This document shows positions 30,290-43,275 of a stretch of 64,000 bases of DNA, one piece after another. The DNA comes from Hydnum rufescens UP504. Its lineage: Eukaryota > Basidiomycota > Agaricomycetes > Cantharellales > Hydnaceae. Below the pieces are notes generated by a model. It was not told the origin of the DNA. It was given only the letters and a program-made list of their open reading frames with translations, and did not search any database. The translations under genes and the position numbers were made by a program. The stretch is from contig MU128942.1 in NCBI GenBank assembly GCA_014904985.1, forward strand, positions 244,159-308,158, read 5' to 3'. The number at the start of each line of letters is the position of its first letter. The stretch's first letter is position 1.

Positions 30290-33200
30290 CATTGTTCATC
30301 ACATTGCAGTGAACACAGATGGCCATTGGACCATTTCTGCCCATCAAGTCATAGTCCCTAATGAAGAGACATTAGAGGTGCCATCAGTGGTGCTCCCATC
30401 AGATTGTCATGGCAATGCAAGTGATCCCCTTGTCAAGGGACTTGGATATGTGCATTATATTGGGGCAGTATTGCAGTGAAAGCAGTACAATGCTGCTGTA
30501 TGTGATTTCTATCCACTTCATTTTCCCACTTCTTCTTACTATATAGCATGTATAGGATGAGCCTCTCAATGAATGGATCCCTTGCATGATGAATATCTTG
30601 ATTCAATGCTCTGGTGTGACAGTCAACATGAATCACTTGAAATATTGGGTTGTCCTGCTTGTCAAGAAGCTGGGTCCAGTGGCATTTATCATTGTGAAGA
30701 GTGTTTCAATGCCACACTAGTCTGTCATTTGTGTTGTTTATGCCAGCATGAGAACCTTCCTCTCCACTGGATCAAAGTAAGTATGATCTTTAGTTACACT
30801 GTGATATCTCAAATCCTCTCAATTTGTACTTTAGGAATGGAATGGGGGGTCTTTTATCCATACCTCCCTACATTCTCTTGGTCTTCAAGTTCAACTCAGT
30901 CACTTTGGCACTGTGTGCCCCAGCCCTTGCTGTGGACCATTGTCCTTCATGGTTATCCATGTAAACAGCCTCCACTTCATCAATATCCAATTTTGTGCCT
31001 GTCCCCTTGCTCTCCACCCACAGATGCAGCTGATGCATCATGAATGGTTCCCTGCCACTGTGCATCAACTCCAGACATGTGCCACATTTCAGGTTTTGCA
31101 TCATTTCCATCTCCTGTCCCTCCAGTCTAAAATCTCTACTATTCATTTCTACAATGTGCTTGAGCAAGAGATGGAAATACTGGTCTGAAAGCTCTACCAG
31201 TAATCTCTTTGACTGTCTGTACTATTTTCCTCTACTAAGTGTATATATTAGTCAAGATACACTGTGTTCCTTCAAGTCATGTGTAAATACTGTCATCTCA
31301 AGATGCTGAAGCATGGAGGACACAGACACAACCCTACCAGAGTCAAGGGTACTAGAAATGGCAAGCTCACAGTTCTTTGCCCAGTGTGTCCTCATCCATC
31401 AATACACTTGCCAGATGATTGGGGCAATGCTCTGGCTCACTTGAAGTGAAGGTGTTTACCACCTGTTCTAAATTTGAACTAACCATCTTTATCAGATTCC
31501 TCAATTCCCTTATGCTCACAATTGATGCCAACTTCCACTTAAAGAACAGGCTGACATCTGGCATGGACCCAAGCCTCAGCAGTGGGTGGGCATACTTTGT
31601 TGGAAATAAACCTTACAAGGAGTACATAAAAGCCCATGTCACTGAGAATGATGTAAGTGATTTGGCCAATCCCATAATGATCCACCTCTAATATTTCTGT
31701 GTCCAAGATCTCAACATGCAGCAGACTACAAGCCCTAGACCATGCCAACACAAAAAGCTCAAAAGGACTTTGTGTTACTGGTATTGTTGTATCCATGTGC
31801 CCTTGCCATGGTTTCCTGCTCCCACAAGGTCTCAGGGATCTGCAGAAAGGAGAGCAGTAAGATCCCCTACTTGCCTTCTAGATTCTGAGATTGATCAAAC
31901 ACCCTTACAAGGTATTGCAACATTGACTACATTGTATTTTCCAGTCTCCAAATCTTCACAGTGATCTCTCTTATAGTCTTCTCATATGACATTGTCTGTC
32001 AGTGGTACAAGAAGCTTTGGGAATGACACATGAAGCTTCCTGCACATATTCAAGTTGATTGCTTGACCAAGTCCATGTGGTACATTATCCCCAAATTTCA
32101 CATGAATGGGCACCACAAAAAGTGCCATTTGACTTTCTCCCTCAACCTTTTGCCTGGCTCTGGGCAAACAGATGGTGAAGGGGTTGAACATGACTGGGAA
32201 ATCATGAATAGTGCAGCTAATAGCACAAAGGAGATGAGTGAGGGGTCTCGCCATGACACACTCAATGATCTCTGGGGGGATTGGAACTATTGGAAAGTCA
32301 TGATCATGGGTAAGTGGTTGGGACAACTGAATCATGTCAACAGTGATTGACTAGTTCAACTTAGGGAAAGCACTATTCAAGAAGTACAATGCCACACTTG
32401 TAGAACATGAGAAACAGCATGAACAATTCAACTCATTTACTGAAGGCCTCCCACTGGATGATGTGAGGGAATGGGAAGTGACAGTGTGTGCCTGGGAAAT
32501 GGATCAATCCAAGCCCAATCCTTATGACATCCTTGCCATGTGTTAGTATCCACTGTGGCATGTCATGCTTTGATCATACACTGATATCCTACTTTGAACT
32601 GCACATGGGTTGGTAGATAAGACTCAGGCTGATATTCACCTTGAATTGGCATCAGTTGAATCACAACACCTTTGTTCAGGTCTTGTTTGCTTCATCCATG
32701 GTGCCTTCATCTCTTCTGGGTTAGAAATTGAGGAACTACAGTACATTGACAGTCCTTTATACTCACAACAATCCTGTTTCATTTTATGCAATGTAGGCAT
32801 TGGCTTGCACAGGATATTAAATCCTCCAAGGCTGTGAGGATGAGCTGTCAATCTATGGCACTCTATGATTGTCAGCATCAGCTGTTCACACACTTGACTG
32901 CATTCCAATCTGTGCAAGCCATTTATATGCCCCAAGTAGCACATCTGCTCTTGAACTGCCCTGACAATGATGTTCCCAACACAGTCAAGAGTGCAAAGCT
33001 TTATCTTCCAAATCAAATTCCCCCAGATGCCTGAGCTTTCAATGCAATGCATAATCTTTCAACAGCTGAAGCCCACCTCCAATTTGGGCAAGCAATGGAG
33101 GCTCTCACTAAATTGTGGCAAGCAATCTGTATTAAGGCCCATCTCATTAGATATAAACACACTGAAGTTCATGGCCAAAGACCCAATACACATGCCCATG

Positions 33201-33740
33201 CCCTCTTGGACAGGGTGAAAGCCCACATTGATGTGATTGTGGAGTCATATTGTGCTGCACAACAGGCATACTATCAACTCACTGGCCCTGGGACATGGGA
33301 AAATACCCTCAATATTCTTCATGTTGAAGACATCCATGCAATCACAGACACCAAGGCACCCTCAAACAATGGTCAACTTGGTGAAGGATATTGCACTATG
33401 TCATAGATATGGCTAGCCACTGGAGTTAAGATGGGAGTTGACACAACAGACTCACCTGAGATGCATGAAGGTATGACATTTATCACCTCTAATTCATTTT
33501 TGCATCTTATGGATGCCACCCTAGCTTTGTGTGTGGAATGGGTGAAGTGCTGTGCATGCAAGAACCAGTGGACAGAGGAGGTACTCCTGCTTCAAGAAGA
33601 ACTGCACTGGGCAATTGCTTTCTCCAAGTTCAAGGGGGCAAAATGGGATGCACATTCATCTGCTCATTCTGGATTGACACTTGACCTTCTAGACAGCATA
33701 CAAGCATATGCTAATCAGCACTGGATGTGGATGTGATGAA
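30290..33740 (+). pseudogene. KDZ-type transposase relic (CxC2-like cysteine cluster, KDZ catalytic domain)
   Basis: KDZ (Kyakuja-Dileera-Zisupton) transposases are large fungal DNA-transposon enzymes. In order: the N-terminal part with SDPLVKGLGYVHYIGAVLQ (about 30415-30475); the cysteine cluster with GCPACQEAGSSGIYHCEEC and CHLCCLCQHENLPLHW (30645-30775); QTCATF-like and HFHLLSLQSKIS (about 31100-31140); LCPVCPHPSIHLPDDW (31378-31425); LTIDANFHLKNRL and SSGWAYFVGNKPYKEY (31510-31630); IPKFHMNGHHKKCH and GQTDGEGVEHDWEIMN with RHDTLNDLWGDWNYWK (32085-32300); and a C-terminal coiled part (32780-33735). There are many stops and frameshifts and almost no CG. At least one apparent intron (about 30778-30835, GTAAGT..TTTAG) is kept. 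Inactive. Confidence 0.88.
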
Positions 33741-34180
33741 CAATCCACTAGGAAATTTCCAGCATTTGCAACCCTCTATCCCAGATGAACAGTGCTCAGA
33801 CAACAACTCCAATTCCAATTCAGATCCCCTCTTTGGCAATGATCTTAAGTGAATGCCGATCACAAATACCCCCATTCTCTGATCTTTTATTCTGCTGTAC
33901 ATTCTGCAGCCCCCCCCCTTTTCCTTGTTTTTTCTCATCTCCCTCCCTCACAAAATGTTATCTATGTATGTACATGCTCAAATCTGTGTATTTATGACTT
34001 GGGCACTTGAGCCCAAGGGAGTTGCCAATTCATTTTGGACATTGCAATTTCTCTAAGTCCCCACCCGGCTGTGAAAAGATCAGCAAAGGTTAGCTGCCCA
34101 GGGTCTGTCAACCCATCACCCATCTCTGTAAGTGCTATGATGATACCATAGTGTGCATGTTGCACTGATATCAGTGTTGC
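33741..34180. other. Non-coding 3' flank of the KDZ relic
   Basis: No gene. A C-run and AT-rich DNA follow the transposase stop; no terminal inverted repeat could be matched to the 5' side. Confidence 0.4.
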
Positions 34181-34189
34181 ATGTATGGT

Positions 34190-34850
34190 GCAAGTGTCAG
34201 TAGATGCAGCATGGTTTCCCTGTCCTTTTTACATCTCCTGGATATTGTCACACATTTTACATCCCCTGGATCCCACTGTGTGTTTTATGTCCCCTGGATC
34301 CCACCACACATTTCACATCTCCTGGATACTGTTGCATGCAATGCATGCATATGCAGCAGTACTGGTGTGCAGAGCAGACACTGTGGTACACCTCTCCCAT
34401 TTTCTTGTCCTCTCCTGGTCCTCTGTTGTTTGTCCCCAGGTGCCATCATATGCAGTGTGAGTATATGCAGCATGTGCTGTGTGGCACTAAATTGCAGAAT
34501 GGGCCTGTGGAGATGCCTTCATTATCTTTTTTTTGCTCCCTTGGGTGCTGTTGCACCCATGTGAGTGTACACTACATGGGGTGCAGGCTACTGGCATGCA
34601 GAACAGGCATGTCTAGTTTTTCCCATCCTTTTTCATCCTCCAGGAGCCATTGCATGCAGTGTGAGGTGCACAGTGCTTACTGGCAGGCAGAATAGGTGCA
34701 TGTGGATGGTATCCCAATCTTCTTTTGACCCCTGAGCCACCACATGGGTGAGCATATGTGGCATGGGATGTCCTAGCATCCAGAACCAGTGCATGTGGAT
34801 GGTTCTGCCATTCTTTTTCATCCCCTGTGTGCCATTACAATGGTGAAGAT
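34190..34850. repeat. Degenerate tandem repeats
   Basis: Imperfect units with 'TTTTACATCCCCTGGATCCC' (about 35-36 bp, 34225-34330) grade into longer units of about 110 bp ending GTGCCATTGCATGCAGTGTG-like (34430-34840). The overlapping open frames here come from the repeats. Confidence 0.55.
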
Positions 34851-36035
34851 TGACTGTGAAAATGCAGAGGTGCAATGTGGTGCTAGCTACCCACCAATGG
34901 CACTGCCAGTGTGCACAAATTTTTTTTAATCATATTGCCATATTTGTACAATTATGTAATATGACTATTATCCTAATTCTCCCAATTAGGGAATATAAAC
35001 AATATCCCAATTTCCCCAATTTGGTAATATAAATATTACCCTAATAGCTTGAAATAACATATATCTGTAAAAGAAATATTACTGTAATGGCTGCTATGGA
35101 GAGGATATATTGATGTATGAGTGATATATCATACCTTGCCATATGATAAGCCTCCCAAGCACAAATATTGACTGTAATATATCATATAATGATATATCCA
35201 TACTACAATGTCTGGTGGTGAGGATAATGAGGGGATAGAAGATGAATGGTGTGAAGATGATGGTTCAAGTGATAAAGACAATGGGGGTGTCAAAGGCGGC
35301 CAGAGACTGCACATATGGCACTTGTCACATGATCTGACTGAACCTGATGGGGGGGACATGCATTCTCCTGTTTTTGCTTCCTTGCCAGTACAACTGCATT
35401 TCTCACAACTTCTTCCATTGAACTGACCAAGATTTCATAATATTGCAGTGCCTTCCCAAAATGCTGTCAAAGTGTATCCTATCAGAGAGTATATATAAGA
35501 AAAATGCAGTATAGCTCGGAATATCAGGATGTGTTTGTACATCTCCATCCAAGACATGGCCCTGTTTCCATAAAAATATCTGTAATGAATCTGCCCACCC
35601 ATGGATATTGGGTTGCTCTACTTTGAAGACCATTGATGTAAAATCAAGAAGATCCAGGTCAACTGCAAGTGTAGGGCATACAGGGGCTGATGGGAAAAGG
35701 CCAAGTTCAAGAAGAAGGAGGGCTGCTGGATGGCAGTCACAGACAGTTAAAGTGATCTTGTGAATATTCCCGCTACCTAGTAGTGGGTCTTGCGTCCACC
35801 CATGTGATCACTCCATTCCAGGACCCCGCGGGTTTTCATTCCTCTCCTTATTATTGCCTTCCCTGGTGTTTTAAATGGCTTTCTAGTCCATGTAACCATT
35901 CTATGTAGCATCCCTTCTGTTATAGATACTTTCATCAGGCATAAGATTCTAATCGGTGCTGGGTATTTAGCATCTGTTGGGTATTTCCCAGCATATTCCA
36001 AGGTTAATACCATACAGCTGTGCCTCCTTACAAAA
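34851..36035. other. Non-coding interval before the Helitron gene
   Basis: AT-rich, with a weak acidic frame at 35208-35426 and no recognisable family. A Helitron 5' terminus should lie in 35.0-36.0 kb but none could be identified. Confidence 0.4.
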
Positions 36036-39000
36036 CTATTGCTTTGTCTCATTTCAATGCCACTTTCTTTGGAAGCTGATGCAGCTCGCAAGCGGTTATC
36101 TTGCTCCCTGGTTTCAGATCTTGACTGTGCTCTCAACCGGGATCGGATGCGCATGGCTCGGGCTCATTATCACAGTGATGCTGGTATGCCTGATTCTTCT
36201 GTTTCTCCACCATCTTTGAGCTTTGCTCCTCTGCACTATGGCTTGTTTGACATCTCCAAGTCTACTTTCTTATCTCACTCTGCATGTATCTGTTGTTTTT
36301 TTCTCACCTTTCTTCTGTAGAAGATGTCAATGATAACCTACTGGAGGATGCCACACCTTCATATCTGGCACCCCTCCCCAACCATCACCACCTATGTCAA
36401 ATACAGTGCATTCCTCTCCATCTCTTACCTCTCTTCCACACCAGCTGTCTGACCATATGAGGTTGGACACCTTTCATGATGCTGGAATGAGCAGCAGTGG
36501 TATGTGTGCTTCTCCAGTACCCTCTATCTTTTCTTCTAACACATTTGTCCATTAGCTGTTCCTCCCTCTGTCTCTTCAAACACTGTAAGCGTCTTACATG
36601 ACATGATATTTGGAACACAGTTGTGCTTCTCAGCTCAGTCACTTCAAGTGCAGTCATCCTTTCTGCTTGGTCATTCAATTACTATACCTTCTGGATTTCA
36701 AAGAGATTATGAGTCTCTCATGCTTAAGCATCTGTTCAATGGCAAATGTTTCACTTCACATGGACAATATTGTTCCCATGTTAGTGAATATTTTGGTCAT
36801 AGTTTGTCTGAGTATATGGCTTGGTTACTTGAAAATGCATTAGTGTCTGACTGTACTTATGATCAGCTACTGAGTTTTTGTTGTTCACTTGGCATGACTA
36901 CACATGAGCTGATTTCAGTCAGGGCACCTGAAGATTGACGTCTCTATATTGAGGACATCCAAAATTGTTTTTCCACTAGCAGAGATTTTGCTGGTATCCT
37001 CTGTACTGTTGATTCTTTCAAAAAATATGCTGTTTTAGTCCAGTGCCATATTCATGGCATCCCTGTTACTGATGGCATTACACAGAACACTTTTAATGTA
37101 GATAAGATGAAGTCTGATATTGTACAACATATTGTATCTAATTCTTGCACTCTATCAGAAGAACCTCACACAGTACCCCATTGTCAAAACACCTCCTCTG
37201 ATGTATCAGATATTCAGGCACAGTTGATTACAGCAACACTCCAAAAAGGTATTCGAGCAAACCCTGCTCGGAATTTACTTGATTGTCTTGGTGTACAATA
37301 TGCTGCCAATGCAACTGTTGGTCAGTTATGACGGGCCCTGAAAAACCATGCCCGTTTACTTCTGAAAGGGAAGGTACTAACTAAATCTGCTCAGAGGGAA
37401 AAACATATTCAGATTTTGAAGGACCAATGGCCACAGCTGATTTCTAGTATGCAGAAGGAGCAACTCCTTGACAATTTTGAGTTTCAAACATCTTCTGAAC
37501 AGCTCCAGGAGTATACTTGTGCTGTTTGTGCTGAGTCAAAAACACATAATCTCTTATTACCAGACCCTGTTCCTGTATCTGATTACAATACATCTTGCCT
37601 ACAAAGGCTCTACCCTGATTCCTATGAACATCCTTTCCCCAATGTACCCTGTCTTAGCTCAATCATGATAGCTTCTGAAGGTATTCATTCAATAAATGAT
37701 GACAAAGTGATGTGGAGGTTATGTAAAGATTGTGACCATGACCTGTCAAAGGGATTCTTGCCCTCATGCAGTCTAGCAAATGACCTATTTCTGGGTGATA
37801 TACCTCCTGAGTTGGAAGACCTCACCATAATTGAAGAGGCACTCATTGCTCGACGATGAGCAAAGTCCTGGATCTTCCATTTAATGCAGGATGCTGACAG
37901 TGGCTCATCAACTCTATACAGTTCCAGCTTGCCAACTATGCAACGTGGTATGAGAGGACATGTTATTGTATTTCCCTCAAAACCTGAATCCTTGTCTCCA
38001 TACTTACCCCCACCAATAGATGAAGTTATCACTCCCATATGTGTTGTCTTTGTTGGGTCAAGTCCTCCTTCACAAGAGTGGCTCTCAATGCATGCAAAAC
38101 CTCTCATAGTGCGCAGGGAAAAGGTGCATGCTGCTTTGGTTTGGCTCAAGAGAAATAATCCATTGTACTCTGACATAATCATAAATCATGAATCTCTCCA
38201 AGGTCTTCCTTCCCATGGTGTTGCTCCTGTAAATATATCAACCCAGGCTCCATCAGTAGCAGAATCTGCCCAGGGGTCTCGCTATGATGGCATATACCCC
38301 AATTCATCAGTCTCTGACAGTAATATATTTGAAAATGTTGTAGTGACAGATGTTGACATGCATGATATAAGCTCAAACCAGATGGCTGCTGCTGCCATGC
38401 AACACTTGAAAAAAGGTAAGCCCTATCTCCAGATCATGCATGGGTCTGAGCCTGTTAATGAATATGATGATGAGAACCTATTTCCCTTACTATATCCTAC
38501 TTTATTCCCTTATGGAAAAGGTGGCTTTCTAAAGTCAAGAACTTCACCCATTAGCTTTGAAAAACAGGCACGACACTACTTTTCACTACAGGATCAGTGG
38601 TTCCAACAACATCCTTCTTATCTGTTTGTTTTCTTTAATATGTGGCAAAGAAGATCCACTGCATTACACACTAAACTAAAAACCAGCAGATCTAATTTTC
38701 AATCCATTGCATCTGATCTAGCTTCTGTTTCAGAATCTGCCATTGAAGCAGTTCTGGACAGGGTCTCACATGGTGACCATGCGACTGCAAACTCTAATGA
38801 AGAAAGGACAGTTCTTAAGCTTATGCGAGAAGTGTCTTTAATTTCTGCCAAGGTCCCTGGTTCTGCTGCTTCTCATACTACAATGTGTAATGAAATCAGA
38901 GGGTTGATGTTTGACCTTGGACTCCCATGCTTCTATCTAACAATCAACCCTGCAGATGTATACAACCCACTTGTTAAATTCTTGGCAGGTGATGACATTA

Positions 39001-40420
39001 ATATTGATGATTTACTTCCAGAACAGGTCCCAAGATACTGGGATCAAGCATCCCTTGTAGCACAAAACCCATTTGTTGCTGTTAAATTTTTCAGGACTTA
39101 TATAAAAGCCTTCATCTCAGCAATATTAGGTTGGGATCCTAGACAAAAATCACTTGATCCAGGTATTCTTGGAGTTGTCAAGGGATACGATGGGTGTGTG
39201 GAAGCACAAGGCCGAGGCACATTACATTGTCATATGCTAGTTCGGATTCAGGGTTCCTTAGATCCACAACAAATCAAGGACCAAGTTTTGAATGATAAAG
39301 ACTATAATTTCCAGAATTGGTTGCTTGCTTTTCTAGATGACACCATATTGACCAGCATCCCTGATCCTCCTTCTTCAAATGTCCATTGCCTTTCAGAGAA
39401 TTTTCATCCATGCAGTGTTCGATGCAGTACAAAGAACCACACAAAAGACCAGATTGAAAAAGACTTGCATCTGCTTGTTTCTACATGTCAAGTTCATAAG
39501 CACACCAATACTTGCTACAAATATTTCAAAGGCCCTGGCAAACCATTGCCAAAAGACTGCCACTTTGATATGTCTCCTGAAAATACAAATCCATCAAGCT
39601 ACATGGACAATGATACAGGAGAACTCAAGTTGCGCATCTCAGATGGGATGGTGAATAATTTTTGTGAAACAATAATTCGTGCTTTACATTGTAATATGGA
39701 TATTAAATTCATTGGATCTGGAAAATCTGCAAAAGCCATTCTATATTACATAACAGACTATATCACAAAATCCCAACTCAAAACTCATGTTGCATATGCA
39801 GCTCTGCAAGCTGCAGTCAAAAAACTTCAAGAAAGAAGTCCCTCCACAGATCCTATAGCTGTACAAGCAAAAAAGCTTCTTGTTAAATGTGCAAATTCCT
39901 TAATCAGTAAACAAGAGTTATCTGCTCAGCAAGTTGCTTCTTACTTATTAGGCCACAAAGATTACTACACCAGCCACTCTTACCGTTCCCTTTATTGGAC
40001 TTCATTTAATGGATACTTGAATAAATTTTTTTCTAATTCAAACCCAGAACCTCAAGATTCAGATATGTCTGATGTTGATGGTGCTTCAGCAGAGGATGAG
40101 GTAACCCTATCTACTGATGCTAGAGGTAACATAACTGCTCTGGGATCTCAACTGATGGACTATATTTATCGGGATGATTCTTTGGTGTTTGGTCCTATGT
40201 GTTTGTGGGACTTCATTGCCTCAGTTGACAAGGAAAGTATTAAAAAACATCCTGTTTCAAAACCAAAAATACCTCAACTACCAGACTTTGAGGAAATTGA
40301 ACCATCAGACAATGACCTAGAACTTCTGAAAGGGGAACAGGAAGATGAAAGTCATGATGCAATTCACATTCCTCAATTCTGCAAGCATAATCCATGTAGT
40401 TCTCTCTTGCCTCCTCATCC
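36036..40420 (+). pseudogene. Helitron Rep part: N-terminal region, DUF6570-like and Helitron-like N domain
   Basis: Helitron transposases nick and join DNA with a HUH endonuclease. Reading starts near 36040 (LEADAARKRLSCSLVSDLD) and passes stops at 36936, 37329 and 37857. All three are TGA in places where arginine is expected (for example ARR-stop-AKSW). The DUF6570-like part is about 37790-38220 (FLGDIPPELEDLTIIEEAL, PICVVFVGSSPPSQEW). The Helitron-like N domain is about 38440-39420: LFPLLYPTLFPYGKGGFL, then the HUH-type motif GRGTLHCHMLV at about 39214-39246. The two-tyrosine motif AILYYITDYITKS lies near 39735-39775. A long clean frame runs 37884-40511; a one-base loss near 40420 moves the gene into the next frame. 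Confidence 0.88.
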
Positions 40421-43027
40421 AGTCTCACACACATATTCTACGCCTACAAAATCCACACTCAAGACTAGTCCCTGTTCCTATTGGCCCAAGTTTACCATGG
40501 CGAGATATTGAGGCTAAATATGAATACTACTGTCAGGTCATGTTACTTCTGTTCAAACCATGGAAATCACCTTTTGACCTCCACACACAAGATGAAACAT
40601 GGAAAGAAGCTTTTGACAAATGGAAACCTAATTTGAAACCTTATCATGCTTCCATCATAGAGAATATGCAGAGATTGCATGAATGTAAAGACAGTCATGA
40701 TGAACACTATGCACAACGTTGGTCTAGAATAAGGGGTCATGGAGCAGAAACCCAAACACGTGACTTAATGCATGCTGCCTCCCATAGTGTTGAGGATGAT
40801 ATTGATCCACAAGTAGATGACCATGACCTTCAAATTCTTGATGAGATAATCCATTCTGAGCAAGTAAGGAGCAGACAAGAAATACAAGAAGATAATGATG
40901 CCTGTGAAGCTGTAGCTGCAGCAACTGCTGCAGGAAAATATCACATCCCTGATGGCCATCCTGTTTTGGACCATTCCATACAGTATATTGAGTGCATAAG
41001 TGATATGAGAAAGGAATCAGAATGGTGTGATGCCTATAAAGGAAGAAAAGAGGCCTTCAAACTTTCTCTGAAAAAAAATCCATTGCAAGGAACTGGAAAC
41101 CTGCAACAATCCATCCAAGGAAGCAACAATGACATTGCAACTATACAATTTCTGGGAAACCTGCTCACAAAATCCAGGTCACAAGAGGCTACAGATGGTG
41201 CCATTTCTATTACAGCAACTGATAGCACCCATAATCTAGAAGATGAAAATAAGGAACAAAAAATCCAACAGATTATTGAACAGTTCACTCTGAATACAGA
41301 ACAAGCACATGCCTTCCGTTTAGTTGCTGAACATAGTTTGAATCCAACATGGGAACCTTTAAGAATGTTTCTAGGGGGTGCAGGAGGAACAGGAAAATCT
41401 TGGGTTATAGAGGCCCATACTGCATGGTTCAATGATCAAAACCAAAGTTGCCGTTTCAGGTTGTGTGCTTACACAGGTGTGGCTGCTCGAAATATTAATG
41501 GAATGACACTGCATTCAGCTCTATATTTGGGGCAACTAAAGAAAATGACTGGAGCCAATGGATCCCGGAGCCAAAAAGATCTTATAGATTACTGGTTTGG
41601 TGTTGACTATCTTTTTATTGATGAGGTTTCAATGATAGGGTATTGCAAAAGAATCTACACATGCCTTTGGAAACATGAATATTATACTAGCTGGTGATTT
41701 CTGCCAATTACCTCCAGTAAGAAATACATGTCTTTATTCCTCTAACAAGTACATAACTTCAAAAGCATCAGATTCCCAGACTGAATCTGGTTAGAAGAAA
41801 TTGAAAGGAAAACATCTATGGAGCCTAGTAGATACTGTTGTTCTGTTAACAAAGTCTATGCGACAAAATGGGGATGAAAATGCCAGATTTCATGCTCTAC
41901 TTGAGCGTTTATCCTTTGGGACATGCACAAATAGTGATATTGAGTTGTTAAACACTAGAATCATAGGGAGAGCACAAATAAACCTCACCTCAAGGGAATG
42001 GAAAAATGCACCTATAATTACTGCACAAAATGCAGTGAAAGATGCTTTAAACAAACGTGATGCAGAACGTTTTGCAGAGGAATGTGGTACCCAGCTGTTC
42101 TATTATGAAGCACGAGATAGAAAAGCCCACTCAGGAAAGCTTGCACCTGCACTCCAAGAAAAACTGCTGTCTTTGCACTCTGGAAAAACAAATTATACAA
42201 TAGGCCGGTTACCTTTGGTCACAGGCATGCCAGTAATAATTGGTGAGAATTATGATGTCAATGGAGGAATAGTTAATGGAAGTGAAGGAATCCTGAAAAG
42301 TGTACATTATGAAATAGGAGAGAATGGGCAGCGACATGCAACAAGTTGTATAGTTACAGTACCAAACTCTTCTGGAGATCTGCTGCCTTATTTAGCACCA
42401 TATGATATTGCTGTACTAGAAGAGACCCATAGCATCAGTATCACACATCCAGAGACAAAGCATTCATGGACATTTCAACGGCGCCAGTTGCCTATTCTTC
42501 CTGCTTTTGCAATCACTGATTATAAAGCACAAGGGAAAACATTGCCTCATGTAATTGTGGACCTGCAGAGCTGTAAAAAAAATTAATCTGCTTATGTGAT
42601 GGTTTCCTGTGCTACTTCACTAGATGGACTTGCTATTTTGTGTCCATTTGACTGTGCTAAGGTACAATCTCATAGCAGCCAAGATTTCTGTACAGATTCA
42701 CACCGGCTAAAAACTCTTGCACTGCACACAATTTTAAAATCTCCATCAGAATGGACACGACATAAAGGGGCAATTGCTGAACTGAACCACTTGGAATCTG
42801 ATCAACAACCAAACGAGGTCTTGAGATTTGAAAATAATGAATATGAATATGAATATGAAAGCGGCATTCCAAACATGCAAGAAATTTTGAGAGATATCCT
42901 TGCAGATGACTCTGATACTGACACTAGAGAGCAAAATAATCCATCCCATCAACTAAAGAAACAAAAAAGACCTTTAGAACAACAGGCAAGACCTCAAAGA
43001 CCTTGGAAGCAATCTCAATTACATTGA
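40420..43027 (+). pseudogene. Helitron PIF1-family helicase part
   Basis: This half unwinds DNA during rolling-circle transposition. The linker has LVPVPIGPSLPWRD (about 40465-40510). Helicase motif I (Walker A) is GGAGGTGKSWV at about 41377-41410; Walker B is LFIDEVSMIG (about 41610-41640). Immediately after this about 20 codons are missing and the frame shifts, resuming at AFGNMNIILAGDFCQLPPV (about 41660-41720; my reading of the sister frame). A stop TAG lies near 41792. The long frame 41801-42586 carries VDTVVLLTKSMRQ, GMPVIIGENYDVNGGIVNG and FAITDYKAQGKTLPHVIVDL. After a stop at 42584 the end SAYVMVSCATSLDGLAI is still readable. Not functional. Confidence 0.88.
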
Positions 43028-43275
43028 CCAATCCAACCCAATCTCAAATGATCTTGACAGCACAGGCACCCAACCTACATTGGCCCTCTTTAATCCCATC
43101 CAAGTGATAATCTGGATGAACCTCCTGATCAGCAGAGAAAAAGGTGAACGTTTTACACCATACAAACTTGGTGATGGTCATTTAAAAAAAAGCTATATTA
43201 ACCAGTATAAGTTCGTGCCCAACACCCTCTTTGATCAGGATTCTTCATACCATAACAACTGACCCATCTTTACCA

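Noticed and set aside
34181..34695. Overlapping Cys/His-rich frames as zinc-finger genes
   Set aside because: All frames are open together because of tandem repeats with few stop codons; Cys and His spacing follows the repeat and not a domain.
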